This document shows, in pieces, positions 9,245 through 17,996 of a stretch of DNA of 64,000 nt. Source of the DNA: Lishizhenia sp965656535 (lineage in GTDB: Bacteria > Bacteroidota > Bacteroidia > Flavobacteriales_D > Crocinitomicaceae). The stretch covers positions 310,001 through 374,000 of the forward strand of contig CBFHKX010000002.1 of assembly GCA_965656535.1 (NCBI GenBank), written 5' to 3'. The stretch's first letter is position 1. The number at the start of each line of letters is the position of its first letter. Under the pieces are notes generated by a model. That model searched no databases. It saw only the letters and a list, made by a program, of their open reading frames with translations, and was not told where the DNA came from. The translations under genes were made by a program, and so were the position numbers.

Positions 9245-10107
9245 TAACACCAAGTAAATAACACTGCTCCTCCAATATATGCGAATGCTTCTATCAATGC
9301 AGCTCCAACATTGGGCTTTTCTTGATTTACAATTTCGTCTACCAATTTTCTTTTAGGAAGTAAAATTTTATCCGTAATTAAACGTAGAATAGGTAATAAA
9401 AGAATTCCTGCAATGATATTTATGCCCATAAACTTTAAGCCGTCTAACCATGTGCTGTGTTCTATTGCAATTCCGTGCTCAATTAATATACCTAAAGCAA
9501 CAATCATTCCTCCAAAAGAAACACCAACAGCTACGTTGTCTTTCTCAATTTCGTTGTGTACGTTGAATGGTACCATCCAAGTGTAAAAATGCGCTGTAAG
9601 TAACAAACATATTTCTGCAATAACCCAATAACCTAAAGCAGCTAAAGGATAGTTAGCTTCTAGTTGTAAACAACCATATAAAATAAGACCCGTTGCAATG
9701 TAACTACCGGCTTCAATTGCTCCTGTACCTGCATTTTGATCTTCTATAAGTTCTTTCTTAATTTTGAAATTATAGAGCAAAAATTTATCGTTTAAGAAAC
9801 TGCTTAAATTCATTAAAATAATCGCTATACCACCATAAGCACCTGTAAATAAAAGATCGGTTAACAAGTTTCCACTAGAATCTGAGGTCATAATTCCGCC
9901 CATTGCTATAACTACACCAGAGTAATAGCCTACTTGCGCTAGAGAGAAAGCAAAGTTATCTTTTTCTACTAGTTCATGATCGAGAGAAATACTAGGATGT
10001 AAAAGTGCGAAGATAACTCTTGCTACTATTAAGAGGAGAATACACACACCAAGATATATTAAAGGGTAATAAGTGTATTGTTCGTAACTAATCTGCATGA
10101 TATTCAT
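9241..10107 (-). CDS. DUF350-family integral membrane protein (two-repeat form)
   Basis: 288 residues with seven or eight hydrophobic segments; two similar halves (FAFSLAQVGYYSGVVIAMGGIM and VAVGVSFGGMIVALGILIE) show an internal duplication, as in double-DUF350 proteins. DUF350 members (E. coli YjfL type) are inner-membrane proteins of unknown activity that recur beside spermidine synthase-like genes, DUF4178 genes and ATP-grasp ligases. Here it is the last gene of a five-gene run divergent from a SpeD-SpeE fusion. ATG 10107 lies 9 nt after the preceding lipoprotein gene. Family is fairly sure, function unknown. Confidence 0.82.
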   Translation of the reverse strand: MNIMQISYEQYTYYPLIYLGVCILLLIVARVIFALLHPSISLDHELVEKDNFAFSLAQVGYYSGVVIAMGGIMTSDSSGNLLTDLLFTGAYGGIAIILMNLSSFLNDKFLLYNFKIKKELIEDQNAGTGAIEAGSYIATGLILYGCLQLEANYPLAALGYWVIAEICLLLTAHFYTWMVPFNVHNEIEKDNVAVGVSFGGMIVALGILIEHGIAIEHSTWLDGLKFMGINIIAGILLLPILRLITDKILLPKRKLVDEIVNQEKPNVGAALIEAFAYIGGAVLFTWCY

Positions 10108-10116
10108 AGGTTCATA

Positions 10117-10794
10117 TTATTTTCCCCATCCACCGCCACCGCGATAATTAGAAGAGTTTGAGTAATTTCTTTTCCAGCTATTTGCTCTTTGTCTAGCACG
10201 TGTATAGTAACCTTTGTGCGTTCTTTTACTTTCTGCTGAGTTTGTGCCCCAAGCATTAGTTGGTCCATAAAAATGTCTATTATTTCTATAGCCTGTTCTA
10301 TACATGTTGTAATATTGACGATGTATTTGTCTATTTCCCCAATAGAATAGAAGAGGATAATGTGAATATCGTGGATAAAAAACCCAGTTTCCTGTGTTAT
10401 CTGTACCTGAGAATTCTCCATATTTTGGATTTCCAATAACCATTTCAAACCCGGCAGGAGCAACCATAGTACTTTTAATGCCTTCTTTGGTTATTCTGCC
10501 AATGCTCATACCAAGATTGTCGCTATTGAGCGCAAAAAAACCTTCGGTTACATTTGGATCTTCTACGGTTTTGATTTTTTGGTAATTCCCCTCTTGGTCT
10601 GGAGCAAAAACTTCATATTTGTGATAAAAAGAGTTTTCATTTCTACCTACGCGCATATCGCTAAGTACTACCTCAGTTCCATTCTGTGTTTGATATGTTT
10701 TTAATAGTTGGTCTACTTTATTTTCTGTCCACTTTTCTCCATAACAAGAAAAAAGCAAGAACATTAAAGCAAATAAGTAAAGGAGTTTAATCAT
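10117..10794 (-). CDS. Lipoprotein of the polyamine/membrane island, unknown function
   Basis: 225 residues. Lipoprotein signal with Cys17 (LLFSC, then YGEKW). The middle part (residues 20-125) alternates beta-strand-like segments. The tail from about 130 is rich in Tyr, Arg, Asn and Gly (HYPLLFYWGNRQIHRQYYNM) and ends in YRGGGGWGK, a low-complexity basic C-terminus. It sits between the DUF4178 gene (6 nt upstream) and the DUF350 gene (9 nt downstream), the place held by DUF4247-type proteins in comparable neighbourhoods, but I cannot confirm membership in that family. Confidence 0.7.
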   Translation of the reverse strand: MIKLLYLFALMFLLFSCYGEKWTENKVDQLLKTYQTQNGTEVVLSDMRVGRNENSFYHKYEVFAPDQEGNYQKIKTVEDPNVTEGFFALNSDNLGMSIGRITKEGIKSTMVAPAGFEMVIGNPKYGEFSGTDNTGNWVFYPRYSHYPLLFYWGNRQIHRQYYNMYRTGYRNNRHFYGPTNAWGTNSAESKRTHKGYYTRARQRANSWKRNYSNSSNYRGGGGWGK

Positions 10795-10800
10795 GGTTTG

Positions 10801-11343
10801 TTATTTTCTGGAAGGTAAAATATTAGATACTTCAAATTCTTGTATGTGTTTACCCTTATATCCTTCAATTTTTTTCGCTCCAAATTGGCTAAAAGAGATA
10901 AATTCTTTTTCTTCTGGTTCTGTAAATATCCAGACAACCATTTCGGTCTGACCTTCTTTTCCTGTTTCACTGTAAAGACAAGGATTTTCATCAGACAGCA
11001 ACCATGTTTTTCCATCAAAGTTGATGCGTTTGTCTGGAACTCCATCCGCAATTATTTGCTCGCGCACATGGTTTAACTCTTGTAAAATATTTATTTTTTT
11101 AGATACTGAAATTTCTAATCCTTCAGAATCGTCATAAAACAAGAGTGCGTTTTCTTTTCCATTTGAAATGAGCCATTCTTTTGAAAAGTAGCCATCTCCC
11201 CAGTCATATTTGTATTCGTTTTGCACTACCCAAGTATGTAGGTTGTACTCTAAGATGTAGCCTAGACCTAAATCTTTTACCTCAAAGTCTATCTTCGGAC
11301 TTGATTTTTCTCCTTTAAAAAAGTTGATGATTTTATCAAACAT
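10801..11343 (-). CDS. DUF4178-like protein
   Basis: 180 residues, without signal peptide or membrane segment, so probably cytoplasmic. The core DLGLGYILEYNLHTWVVQNEYKYDWGDGYFSKEWLIS followed by ALLFYDDSEGLEISVSKKI has the W-x-V / Y-x-W-G-D-G / E-W pattern of DUF4178 domains, all-beta modules often found twice and beside DUF350 and polyamine genes. It starts 5 nt after the upstream membrane-protein gene. Biochemical role unknown; family call by pattern only. Confidence 0.7.
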   Translation of the reverse strand: MFDKIINFFKGEKSSPKIDFEVKDLGLGYILEYNLHTWVVQNEYKYDWGDGYFSKEWLISNGKENALLFYDDSEGLEISVSKKINILQELNHVREQIIADGVPDKRINFDGKTWLLSDENPCLYSETGKEGQTEMVVWIFTEPEEKEFISFSQFGAKKIEGYKGKHIQEFEVSNILPSRK

Positions 11344-11348
11344 AACTG

Positions 11349-12116
11349 TTAGTTTACGTAATACGTATTTGTTTCTTTCAAATTATTATATGGTGCATGC
11401 ATATCATTTTCGTATCCTGCATGACCGTAATTAGAGGAACTTAAAAAAAGTCCCCAACTAAAAATAAATAGACCAATACCAAGTACTAGGGTAAATTCTT
11501 TGGTTTTTACAACCATTTCTTTTCTTTCCCAGATAGTAAAGTAATTCGCAATTTTTCCAAAATAGTCGCTCAACAATAAAAAGCCAATAAGAGCAAGTAA
11601 AAACACCCACTTTCCTAGTGTTATAAAACTAGTGTTGCCAGGAGTTTCAAACCCAGTAAGTACGCCTGTTAAAGGAATGTTTTCGGCATCTTTTGTAGAG
11701 ATTCGTTTTTTTATTTTGTAGGTTCCTGGAGTGCGAAAGTGGTAAGTAAAACTAGTTGAGATTAACCGCGATTTTTCATGTTTGTCGCAATAAAAGTGAT
11801 AAAGGCGTTTATCGTTTTTGTAAACAAAATATTCGATATGATTATAACGCATCTCTTTCTTTCCTGTGAGTACTTCTACAAAACGAATGGGTCCTGCTTG
11901 CGCTACTTCAATTTCTACTAAATTATCTACAAAAGTTGTTTTAAAGAGCTGGCTGCTTTTAGAATTCCAGAAGGAAACCGACCAAAATAAAACGGTAAAC
12001 AGTGCACACAACATTAAAATCGGTAAGATTTTTCTTTGTTTTTGGTACATTGCAGCTTCTTGCTTCAATAACCGTTTACGGTAGTTTAATATTCTAAACC
12101 GTTGTTGCTTGTTCAT
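11349..12116 (-). CDS. Membrane protein of the polyamine/membrane island, unknown function
   Basis: 255 residues with a basic N-terminus, one membrane span at about 29-49, an extracytoplasmic domain of about 115 residues (VEIEVAQAGPIRFVEVLTGKKE, then FTYHFRTPGTYKIKKRIS, beta-rich), a second span around 165-185 and a third around 207-227. It is not a family I recognise. Gene order (10 nt after a 49-codon gene, 5 nt before the DUF4178 gene) places it in the same operon as the DUF350 protein. Confidence 0.65.
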   Translation of the reverse strand: MNKQQRFRILNYRKRLLKQEAAMYQKQRKILPILMLCALFTVLFWSVSFWNSKSSQLFKTTFVDNLVEIEVAQAGPIRFVEVLTGKKEMRYNHIEYFVYKNDKRLYHFYCDKHEKSRLISTSFTYHFRTPGTYKIKKRISTKDAENIPLTGVLTGFETPGNTSFITLGKWVFLLALIGFLLLSDYFGKIANYFTIWERKEMVVKTKEFTLVLGIGLFIFSWGLFLSSSNYGHAGYENDMHAPYNNLKETNTYYVN

Positions 12117-12126
12117 TCTATCTTGT

Positions 12127-12276
12127 TTAGGCGTTTTTCTTACCTAAAAAATAACCAAAAATAAAACCTCCAATTCCTGTTCCTACCAATCCCCAACGTT
12201 TCATAAACCAGGAAATTAAGATTAGTGCGAGAAAGATTACGAAGACAATTAAAATAACTTTTTGATTTCTTGACAT
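12127..12276 (-). CDS. 49-residue membrane peptide heading the DUF4178/DUF350 operon
   Basis: ATG 12276 opens a 49-codon frame ending in TAA at 12127-12129. The product has a basic start (MSRNQK), a strongly hydrophobic segment ([19 protein letters not shown]), then [22 protein letters not shown], a Gly-rich second hydrophobic stretch of glycine-zipper type with a Lys-rich end. It lies 10 nt upstream of the next gene on the same strand and is the first gene after the 125-nt divergent spacer facing speDE. Such composition is not expected by chance, so I call it a gene; function unknown. Confidence 0.6.
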   Translation of the reverse strand: MSRNQKVILIVFVIFLALILISWFMKRWGLVGTGIGGFIFGYFLGKKNA

Positions 12277-12401
12277 TTGCTTGTGTTTTACGCCATGAAA
12301 GTAAGCAATTTAAGGACTTCAAAAAAAATAATTTAAAAAAAATATACTTTTTTAAATCGGTAGAAATTTATCGCTTACATTCGCACCAAATTATTTTTAA
12401 T

Positions 12402-13679
12402 ATGAGTGCTTTAGGAAATCACATATTAGTAGAGTTTATGGGGTGTGATCCAAACATCATGAATGATGTTTCTACTATTGAAAGAGATATGGTTGGTGCT
12501 GCTCAAAAAGCAGGTGCAACGGTAATCAACTCTACGTTTCACCATTTTAATCCTTTCGGAGTTAGTGGTGTGGTTGTTATACAGGAAAGTCATTTAGCCA
12601 TACACACTTGGCCAGAATATGGTTATGCTGCAGTAGATTTATTTACATGTGGTGAGATGGACGCTTGGATTTCTTTTGACTTTTTGAAAGAGTGCTTCAA
12701 AGCGAAACAATACTCGGCAATTGAAATGAAGAGAGGTTCTTTGAACCTTTTAACCAGAAATGATTTCGATATGTCTACCATGCGCCAAAAGGCAGATGAA
12801 TGGAAGAACCCGGATATGTATACTAGAAACGTATGGTTTACGGATAAAGATGAAAATCAGGCATTATCACTAAAATATACAGGAGAAGTTTTTCACGATG
12901 TACAATCTCCTTATCAACGCGTAAGAATTCTAGAATCTCCAAAATACGGTAAGTTATTGACATTAGATGACATGTTTATGACTACTGAGAATGACGAGTT
13001 TCACTATCATGAAATGATTTCGCATCCGGCTTTGTTTGCGCACGGTAATATAAAGAATGTACTCGTAATTGGAGGAGGTGACGGAGGTACAATTCGAGAG
13101 ATTTTAAAGCATGAAGGCGTTGAAAAAGTGACAATGGTAGAAATCGACGGCGAAGTAATTGAAGCGTGTAAAAAACATTTACCTTCTATTGCATCAGAGT
13201 TCGGTAATCCAAAACTAGAGTTAATTGTTGGTGATGGTATTGAGTTTGCTAAGAAAGCGCAAGCTGGTACTTACGATTTAGTTGTAGTGGACGGAAGTGA
13301 CCCTGTTGGCCCGGCAGAAGGTTTGTTTTCGGTTTCATTTTATGAAAACTGTTATAAAGCTTTAAATCAGGACGGAATTTTAATAGCACAAGGCGAGTCG
13401 CCAAAGTTTAACGAAAATGCGTTCTCTGAATTAAATCAAACACTTAGAACTATTTTTGGCGAAGATAAGGCTCCAGTTTCTTTGTTCTATGTTCCTACTT
13501 ATCCTACAGGTATGTGGTCTTTCCAATATGGTGTAAAAGGAGATACTAATATGAAAGTGGTAAAGAATCAAAATGAAGCAGATGCTTTTGTAAACGATAA
13601 AAAATTGAAATATTATAATACAGAATTGCACACGGCTTCATTTGCATTACCAAATTTTGTAAAAACTTTATTGAAATAA
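12402..13679 (+). CDS. SpeD-SpeE fusion: S-adenosylmethionine decarboxylase proenzyme joined to an aminopropyltransferase (spermidine synthase)
   Basis: 425 residues from ATG 12402. Residues 1 to about 125 are a bacterial SpeD: the self-cleavage site Glu62-Ser63 ([10 protein letters not shown]), which generates the pyruvoyl group, with catalytic His68 and Cys83 in FTCGE. From about residue 140 a spermidine synthase domain follows: [13 protein letters not shown], the dcSAM-binding [23 protein letters not shown] and the catalytic [13 protein letters not shown]. The fused enzyme should both make decarboxylated SAM and transfer its aminopropyl group. The stop is directly followed by the ATG of the agmatinase-family gene. 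Upstream extension to 12270 is rejected because [12 protein letters not shown] is the normal SpeD start. Aminopropyl acceptor (putrescine or agmatine) is not determined. Confidence 0.92.
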   Translation: MSALGNHILVEFMGCDPNIMNDVSTIERDMVGAAQKAGATVINSTFHHFNPFGVSGVVVIQESHLAIHTWPEYGYAAVDLFTCGEMDAWISFDFLKECFKAKQYSAIEMKRGSLNLLTRNDFDMSTMRQKADEWKNPDMYTRNVWFTDKDENQALSLKYTGEVFHDVQSPYQRVRILESPKYGKLLTLDDMFMTTENDEFHYHEMISHPALFAHGNIKNVLVIGGGDGGTIREILKHEGVEKVTMVEIDGEVIEACKKHLPSIASEFGNPKLELIVGDGIEFAKKAQAGTYDLVVVDGSDPVGPAEGLFSVSFYENCYKALNQDGILIAQGESPKFNENAFSELNQTLRTIFGEDKAPVSLFYVPTYPTGMWSFQYGVKGDTNMKVVKNQNEADAFVNDKKLKYYNTELHTASFALPNFVKTLLK

Positions 13680-14726
13680 ATGACAACGTTTGATCCAAAT
13701 GGAGTAGGTATTTCTAATGGAAATATGTTTGGTTTCCCTGTAAATAAAGAAGAAGCATCTATTGTTTTATTCGGAATTCCTTGGGATGTAACGGCAAGTT
13801 ATGGAAAAGGCACAGCAAATGCGCCAGATGCCATTTTAGAAGCTTCAACGCAGCTTGATTTTTATCATCCAAAACTCGAGAATGCCTTTGAAACAAAAGT
13901 GTACCTCGAGTCCATAGACAAAGTTTGGAAAAAACGCAATATAGAATTGTTGCCCAAGGCAATTGAGTACATAGATTTTATAGAAAAAGGAGGGAAAGTA
14001 GAAGACTCTTTTACCTTCTCTTCTTTTTTAGATCTTGTTAACAGAACCCAATTAGAATTAAAACAAGAGTACAAGACAAAAGTACTTGAGCAAATTGAAA
14101 AAGGAAAACTTGTTGGCATTATCGGAGGAGAACACTCTACACCACTAGGTGCAATAGAAGCCTTTGCTGAAAAGAACTCGTTTGGTATTTTGCAAATTGA
14201 TGCACATGCAGATTTACGAAAGGCCTACGAAGGTTTTCATCAGTCGCACGCATCTATAATGTACAATGCAATACAGTTAGAAAATGTAACGAAATTGGTG
14301 CAGGTCGGAATCAGAGATATTGCTCAAGTAGAAATTGACCTGATAGAAAAAAACGAAAAAATTCATACGTTTTTTGACTGGGACATCAAAGAAAAAAGTT
14401 TTATTGGACAAACTTGGCAAAAGCAAGTCAACCAAATTATTGCTACGCTTCCGCAAAAGGTGTACATATCTTTTGATGCAGATGGACTCCGCCCAGAGCT
14501 ATGTCCGAATACAGGAACACCAGTGCCAGGCGGTTTTAGTTTAGAAGAAGTAAATTACTTAATTTTTGAAGTTGTCCACTCAGGAAGAGAAATAATTGGT
14601 TTTGATTTAAATGAAGTTGGAGTAAGCGAAGAAACCGATTGGGATGCTAATGTTGGTGCCAGAGCTCTTTGGAATTTAGTTTGTGCAGCCGAATTATCGC
14701 GAAGAAATAAAAATGGTCTTGTTTAA
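13680..14726 (+). CDS. Agmatinase-family ureohydrolase (SpeB/arginase superfamily)
   Basis: 348 residues. Dimanganese ureohydrolase, expected to release urea from agmatine or a substituted agmatine. Metal ligands are visible: His152 in GGEHSTPLGA, Asp174, His176 and Asp178 in IDAHADLR, and Asp266 and Asp268 in SFDADGLRP. The usual DxDxxDP motif has Arg271 where Asp is normal. Relative to classical SpeB there is an insertion at about 80-140, seen also in other Bacteroidetes members of the family. The ATG directly abuts the stop of the speD-speE fusion (TAAATG), so the two are translated from one message and act in one polyamine route. Confidence 0.85.
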   Translation: MTTFDPNGVGISNGNMFGFPVNKEEASIVLFGIPWDVTASYGKGTANAPDAILEASTQLDFYHPKLENAFETKVYLESIDKVWKKRNIELLPKAIEYIDFIEKGGKVEDSFTFSSFLDLVNRTQLELKQEYKTKVLEQIEKGKLVGIIGGEHSTPLGAIEAFAEKNSFGILQIDAHADLRKAYEGFHQSHASIMYNAIQLENVTKLVQVGIRDIAQVEIDLIEKNEKIHTFFDWDIKEKSFIGQTWQKQVNQIIATLPQKVYISFDADGLRPELCPNTGTPVPGGFSLEEVNYLIFEVVHSGREIIGFDLNEVGVSEETDWDANVGARALWNLVCAAELSRRNKNGLV

Positions 14727-14793
14727 AGAGTAGGTCTACTTTATTTGTTTAACTTCGCTTAAGTACTACACCAAATAGGTTGAGAATACCAAA

Positions 14794-15324
14794 ATGAAAT
14801 TAGTAAATAGACTTGTAACTTCACTACTATTAATTAGTCTGGCCATTTGCGTAGCGCTTTTTGGTTTAGCTGTACTTAGGGCAAACTCTTTGTTACTCAC
14901 TTTTCCTTACTTAACATTTAGTTGTACGCTTGTACTGTCTCTTTTTGTTTTGTCGATATTGCTTAAATCCATAAAGGAATTTTTATTCAGAACCGTTATT
15001 TTGGGTTTAATTGCAGTTTTACCAGTCGTTTTACACACATTCTATTTTTTGAACAACTCTTTTTTAGAAGTTTATGGATCGTTTTATCTCGCTTCTTTGT
15101 GCGTAACAATATCCATTGGTTTAGCAGCTAATCTAGACTTATTTTACGTTGAAAAAAGATTTTTTTTAATAGGTTTATTATTGCTTACTGCTGCTCTTCT
15201 TTTACTCGTTTTACTTCCTTATAATCCACCTATTTTATTTACGATTTACTTCTGTATTCTTGCTCTTTTTTCTGTGGTTGCGATTGTTTTTTCTTTCTAT
15301 AAAAAGGGGACCTCGAAGTCTTAG
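14794..15324 (+). CDS. Hydrophobic membrane protein, unknown function
   Basis: 176 residues, nearly all hydrophobic, with five or six predicted membrane spans (about 8-28, 33-57, 65-87, 92-113, 122-141, 147-168) and a basic C-terminus KKGTSKS. No motif recognised. It follows the agmatinase-like gene by 67 nt on the same strand and could be the last gene of that unit. Its stop overlaps that of the convergent NlpC/P60 gene by 4 nt. Confidence 0.6.
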   Translation: MKLVNRLVTSLLLISLAICVALFGLAVLRANSLLLTFPYLTFSCTLVLSLFVLSILLKSIKEFLFRTVILGLIAVLPVVLHTFYFLNNSFLEVYGSFYLASLCVTISIGLAANLDLFYVEKRFFLIGLLLLTAALLLLVLLPYNPPILFTIYFCILALFSVVAIVFSFYKKGTSKS

Positions 15325-16208
15325 AAGAAAGTACCAAAAGAATCTATACGTTGACTCCAGTAATTTGATGCGTAAATATCTACAATAGAAATACCTTTAC
15401 TTGAGCTTGCGTGTATCATTTGTATAGAATTGTTTTGTAAAGAGAATACAATACCCACGTGTGAAATTCCACTACCGCTATCAAAAAAGACTAAATCTCC
15501 AGGTTGCACATCTTTTCTTTTCACTTTCTTAGCTGCAGACTTTTGATCTGTCGCCCTTCTTGGTGGAGTTATATTTTGACTCTCTAGCACATAAGACGTA
15601 AAACCACTACAATCAAATCCATCCGACGATTTTCCTGCCCAGACATAAGGAACACCAAGTTGTTTTTCCGCAAGTTCTAGCGCTTTTTCTCTGTTCTTGC
15701 TTAAGTTTAATTTTGTTGCTGTAATTTCTTTTGAAGGGGTTTTATCGAACGTATTTTCATAGAAATTTTTTGTTTTATCAAAGTAGGTTTCAAGAATAGC
15801 ATTTACTTGGTTAAACAGTTCTATTTCTTCTTGAATTTTAAGGTCTTCTGCCCAAGAAATGAGATCTTTTTTTAAGGTGCTCATTTCAAAACTATGAATG
15901 TCTATTAAATTTTGACCATTCGGTGATTTTAGTATATCTGCCATTAAACCACTGGCTATGCTTAGACAATCAGGGTGTCTATTCCTCCATCTATTATTTC
16001 TAGCTAGTTGAAAACTTGATATTGCTTTGTAAAAAGCGGGTGTTTTAGAGTAGTCATATTCAGGGTTGTCTAGCAACCTTTTAGATTTTCTGTAAACACT
16101 TTTAAAATGTCCTTGATCGTAATACATCTCCAATTGATCAAATTTTAATACCTGACCAAAAGTTGCAATACTAGAGATAAAAAAAATAGAAAAAATAACA
16201 GTCTTCAT
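15321..16208 (-). CDS. Exported NlpC/P60 (C40) cell-wall peptidase
   Basis: 295 residues. Signal peptide (MKTVIFSIFFISSIATFGQ), a helical N-terminal region of about 150 residues with no recognised domain, then an NlpC/P60 cysteine peptidase: Cys200 in DGFDCSGFTSYV, His250 in GISHVGIVF and His266 in QMIHASSSKG form the catalytic set. Enzymes of this family cut D-Glu to diamino-acid bonds in peptidoglycan stem peptides. No SH3b domain is present. Promoter region is the 197-nt spacer shared with the divergent S41 peptidase gene. Confidence 0.9.
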   Translation of the reverse strand: MKTVIFSIFFISSIATFGQVLKFDQLEMYYDQGHFKSVYRKSKRLLDNPEYDYSKTPAFYKAISSFQLARNNRWRNRHPDCLSIASGLMADILKSPNGQNLIDIHSFEMSTLKKDLISWAEDLKIQEEIELFNQVNAILETYFDKTKNFYENTFDKTPSKEITATKLNLSKNREKALELAEKQLGVPYVWAGKSSDGFDCSGFTSYVLESQNITPPRRATDQKSAAKKVKRKDVQPGDLVFFDSGSGISHVGIVFSLQNNSIQMIHASSSKGISIVDIYASNYWSQRIDSFGTFF

Positions 16209-16405
16209 GAACTCTTTTTACAAAAGAACTAAATAAGTGCTTATGATTTTCGAGAAGACCTAAATATCACTAACACATGTCTGTTTAAATCCGTTTGTGT
16301 AAAAAAAAGAGAAAACATAAATCAAAAACTCCTAGGGTTTAAGAAGTATTTGTACTTTTAGGTTTGAAGGCATTGTATGTTTTCAAGACAATCTAAAAAA
16401 TAAGA

Positions 16406-17989
16406 ATGATAGTAAAAAAAATAGCACTAGGAGCTTTATTAAGTTTGGCATTAGGTACATCTGCGCAAGTAAATCATGCTCAAAAATTAACAGAGGTTTC
16501 CACGTATATTGATCGTTTATATGTTGATGAGGTAAATAATGATGAGGTTACAGATGCAGCAATTGTTGCAATGCTCGAAAAGTTAGATCCACATTCTACA
16601 TATATTCCTAAAGAAGAGGTTGAAGGTGCAAACGAAAGGATTAATGGAAGTTTTGTAGGTATTGGAATTCGTTTTCAAATCTTAAAAGATACCTTATTGG
16701 TGGTTAATCCTATTCCGGGCGGGCCATCAGAAAAATTAGGGATAAGAGCAGGAGATAAAATTATAAAGATAGAAGATGAGTTAATAGCGGGCACCGGTTT
16801 AAAAAATAGTGGTGTTCGCACTAGATTGTTAGGAGATTTAGGGTCGAAGGTAAATGTTTCGATTAAAAGAAAGGGTTCAGATAAGCTACTTGACTTCACA
16901 ATAACGCGCGATAAAATTCCCGTAAATTCTGTAGTAAGTACCTATATGATGGACGAGGAAATTGGTTACATTAAGCTGACTAGTTTTAGTAGAACATCCG
17001 AACAAGAAATTAAAGATGCTTTAAAAGAGTTAAAGAAAAAGGGAATGAAAGACCTTATCTTAGATTTAGAAGGCAATGGTGGTGGATTACTTTATGCTGC
17101 AAAAGCTATCTCTGACGAGTTTCTTTCTGGCGACAAATTGTTAGTTTACTCAGAAGGAAAAGCACAACCAAGAAGAGATTTGGTTGCGGATACTAAAGGG
17201 AATTTTGAGAAAGGGCGACTCGTAATTTTAATAAACGAAGGTACAGCTTCTGCTTCTGAAATTGTTAGCGGAGCAGTGCAAGACTGGGATAGAGGATTGA
17301 TTGTGGGAAGAAGAACCTTTGGAAAAGGCTTGGTACAGCGTCCGATAGAACTTTCTGATGGTTCTCAAATTCGTTTAACGATTGCACGCTATTTTACACC
17401 AAGTGGACGATTTATTCAAAAGCCATATGACGATTTAGAAGCATACAAAAATGATTATTTAGACAGGTATCTAAGTGGACAAATGACGAGTGAAGACAGT
17501 GTAATTGTGAACGACTCCCTTACGTTTAAAACGCTCAAGAAGAAAAGAACTGTTTACGGTGGAGGAGGAATTATGCCAGATGTATTTGTTCCTTTAGATA
17601 CAACTGAAATATCTGATTATTATAGAAAACTGAGTAGATCTGGACTAATTAATCAGTTCGCAATTGATTATGTGAACAATAATAGACCTCAATTTAAAAC
17701 TAAGTTTCCGGAGTTTAGTGATTTTAAAACTACTTTTATGGTAGATAAAGCATTAATGGATCAGTTCTTAGGATATGTGGTAACAGAAAATCCAGATTTA
17801 ACTTTTGATGAAGACGGGTTTAAGGAGTGTGAGGATTTATTGAAAGTTAGACTTAAAGCAACCATCGCGCAAAATTATTGGGATTACAGTTCTTTTTACG
17901 AAATTTATAACGTCAAAAATGAGATTGTAATGGAAGCCTTTGATATTTTGAAAGAGAATTGTTACGAGAAAATGAATTTAGCCAAATAA
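16406..17989 (+). CDS. C-terminal processing peptidase, S41 family (PDZ)
   Basis: 527 residues, periplasmic after a signal peptide (about 1-20). Order: helical N-terminal segment with the DPHSTYIP signature, PDZ domain (about 75-165, GSFVGIGIRF and GGPSEKLGIRAGDKI), and the S41 protease core with Ser282 in GTASASE and Lys307 in RTFGKGLVQ, 25 residues apart as in the Ser-Lys dyad of Prc/CtpA. A C-terminal extension of some 180 residues follows the TIARYFTPSGRFIQ strand. These enzymes trim C-termini of envelope proteins. A DUF1573 lipoprotein gene follows after 7 nt, probably co-transcribed. Confidence 0.94.
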   Translation: MIVKKIALGALLSLALGTSAQVNHAQKLTEVSTYIDRLYVDEVNNDEVTDAAIVAMLEKLDPHSTYIPKEEVEGANERINGSFVGIGIRFQILKDTLLVVNPIPGGPSEKLGIRAGDKIIKIEDELIAGTGLKNSGVRTRLLGDLGSKVNVSIKRKGSDKLLDFTITRDKIPVNSVVSTYMMDEEIGYIKLTSFSRTSEQEIKDALKELKKKGMKDLILDLEGNGGGLLYAAKAISDEFLSGDKLLVYSEGKAQPRRDLVADTKGNFEKGRLVILINEGTASASEIVSGAVQDWDRGLIVGRRTFGKGLVQRPIELSDGSQIRLTIARYFTPSGRFIQKPYDDLEAYKNDYLDRYLSGQMTSEDSVIVNDSLTFKTLKKKRTVYGGGGIMPDVFVPLDTTEISDYYRKLSRSGLINQFAIDYVNNNRPQFKTKFPEFSDFKTTFMVDKALMDQFLGYVVTENPDLTFDEDGFKECEDLLKVRLKATIAQNYWDYSSFYEIYNVKNEIVMEAFDILKENCYEKMNLAK

Positions 17990-17996
17990 TTAAAAT

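Noticed and set aside
10104..10463. 119-codon minus-strand frame overlapping the island lipoprotein gene
   Set aside because: It runs in another frame across the lipoprotein gene, has no domain pattern, and its low-complexity Ile/Thr/Gln content is what a shadow frame gives.
12270..12401. 44-codon N-terminal extension of the SpeD-SpeE fusion
   Set aside because: The residues are Lys/Phe-rich low-complexity, while SpeD proteins begin with the [16 protein letters not shown] strand. ATG 12402 also gives the normal numbering of the cleavage site and catalytic residues.
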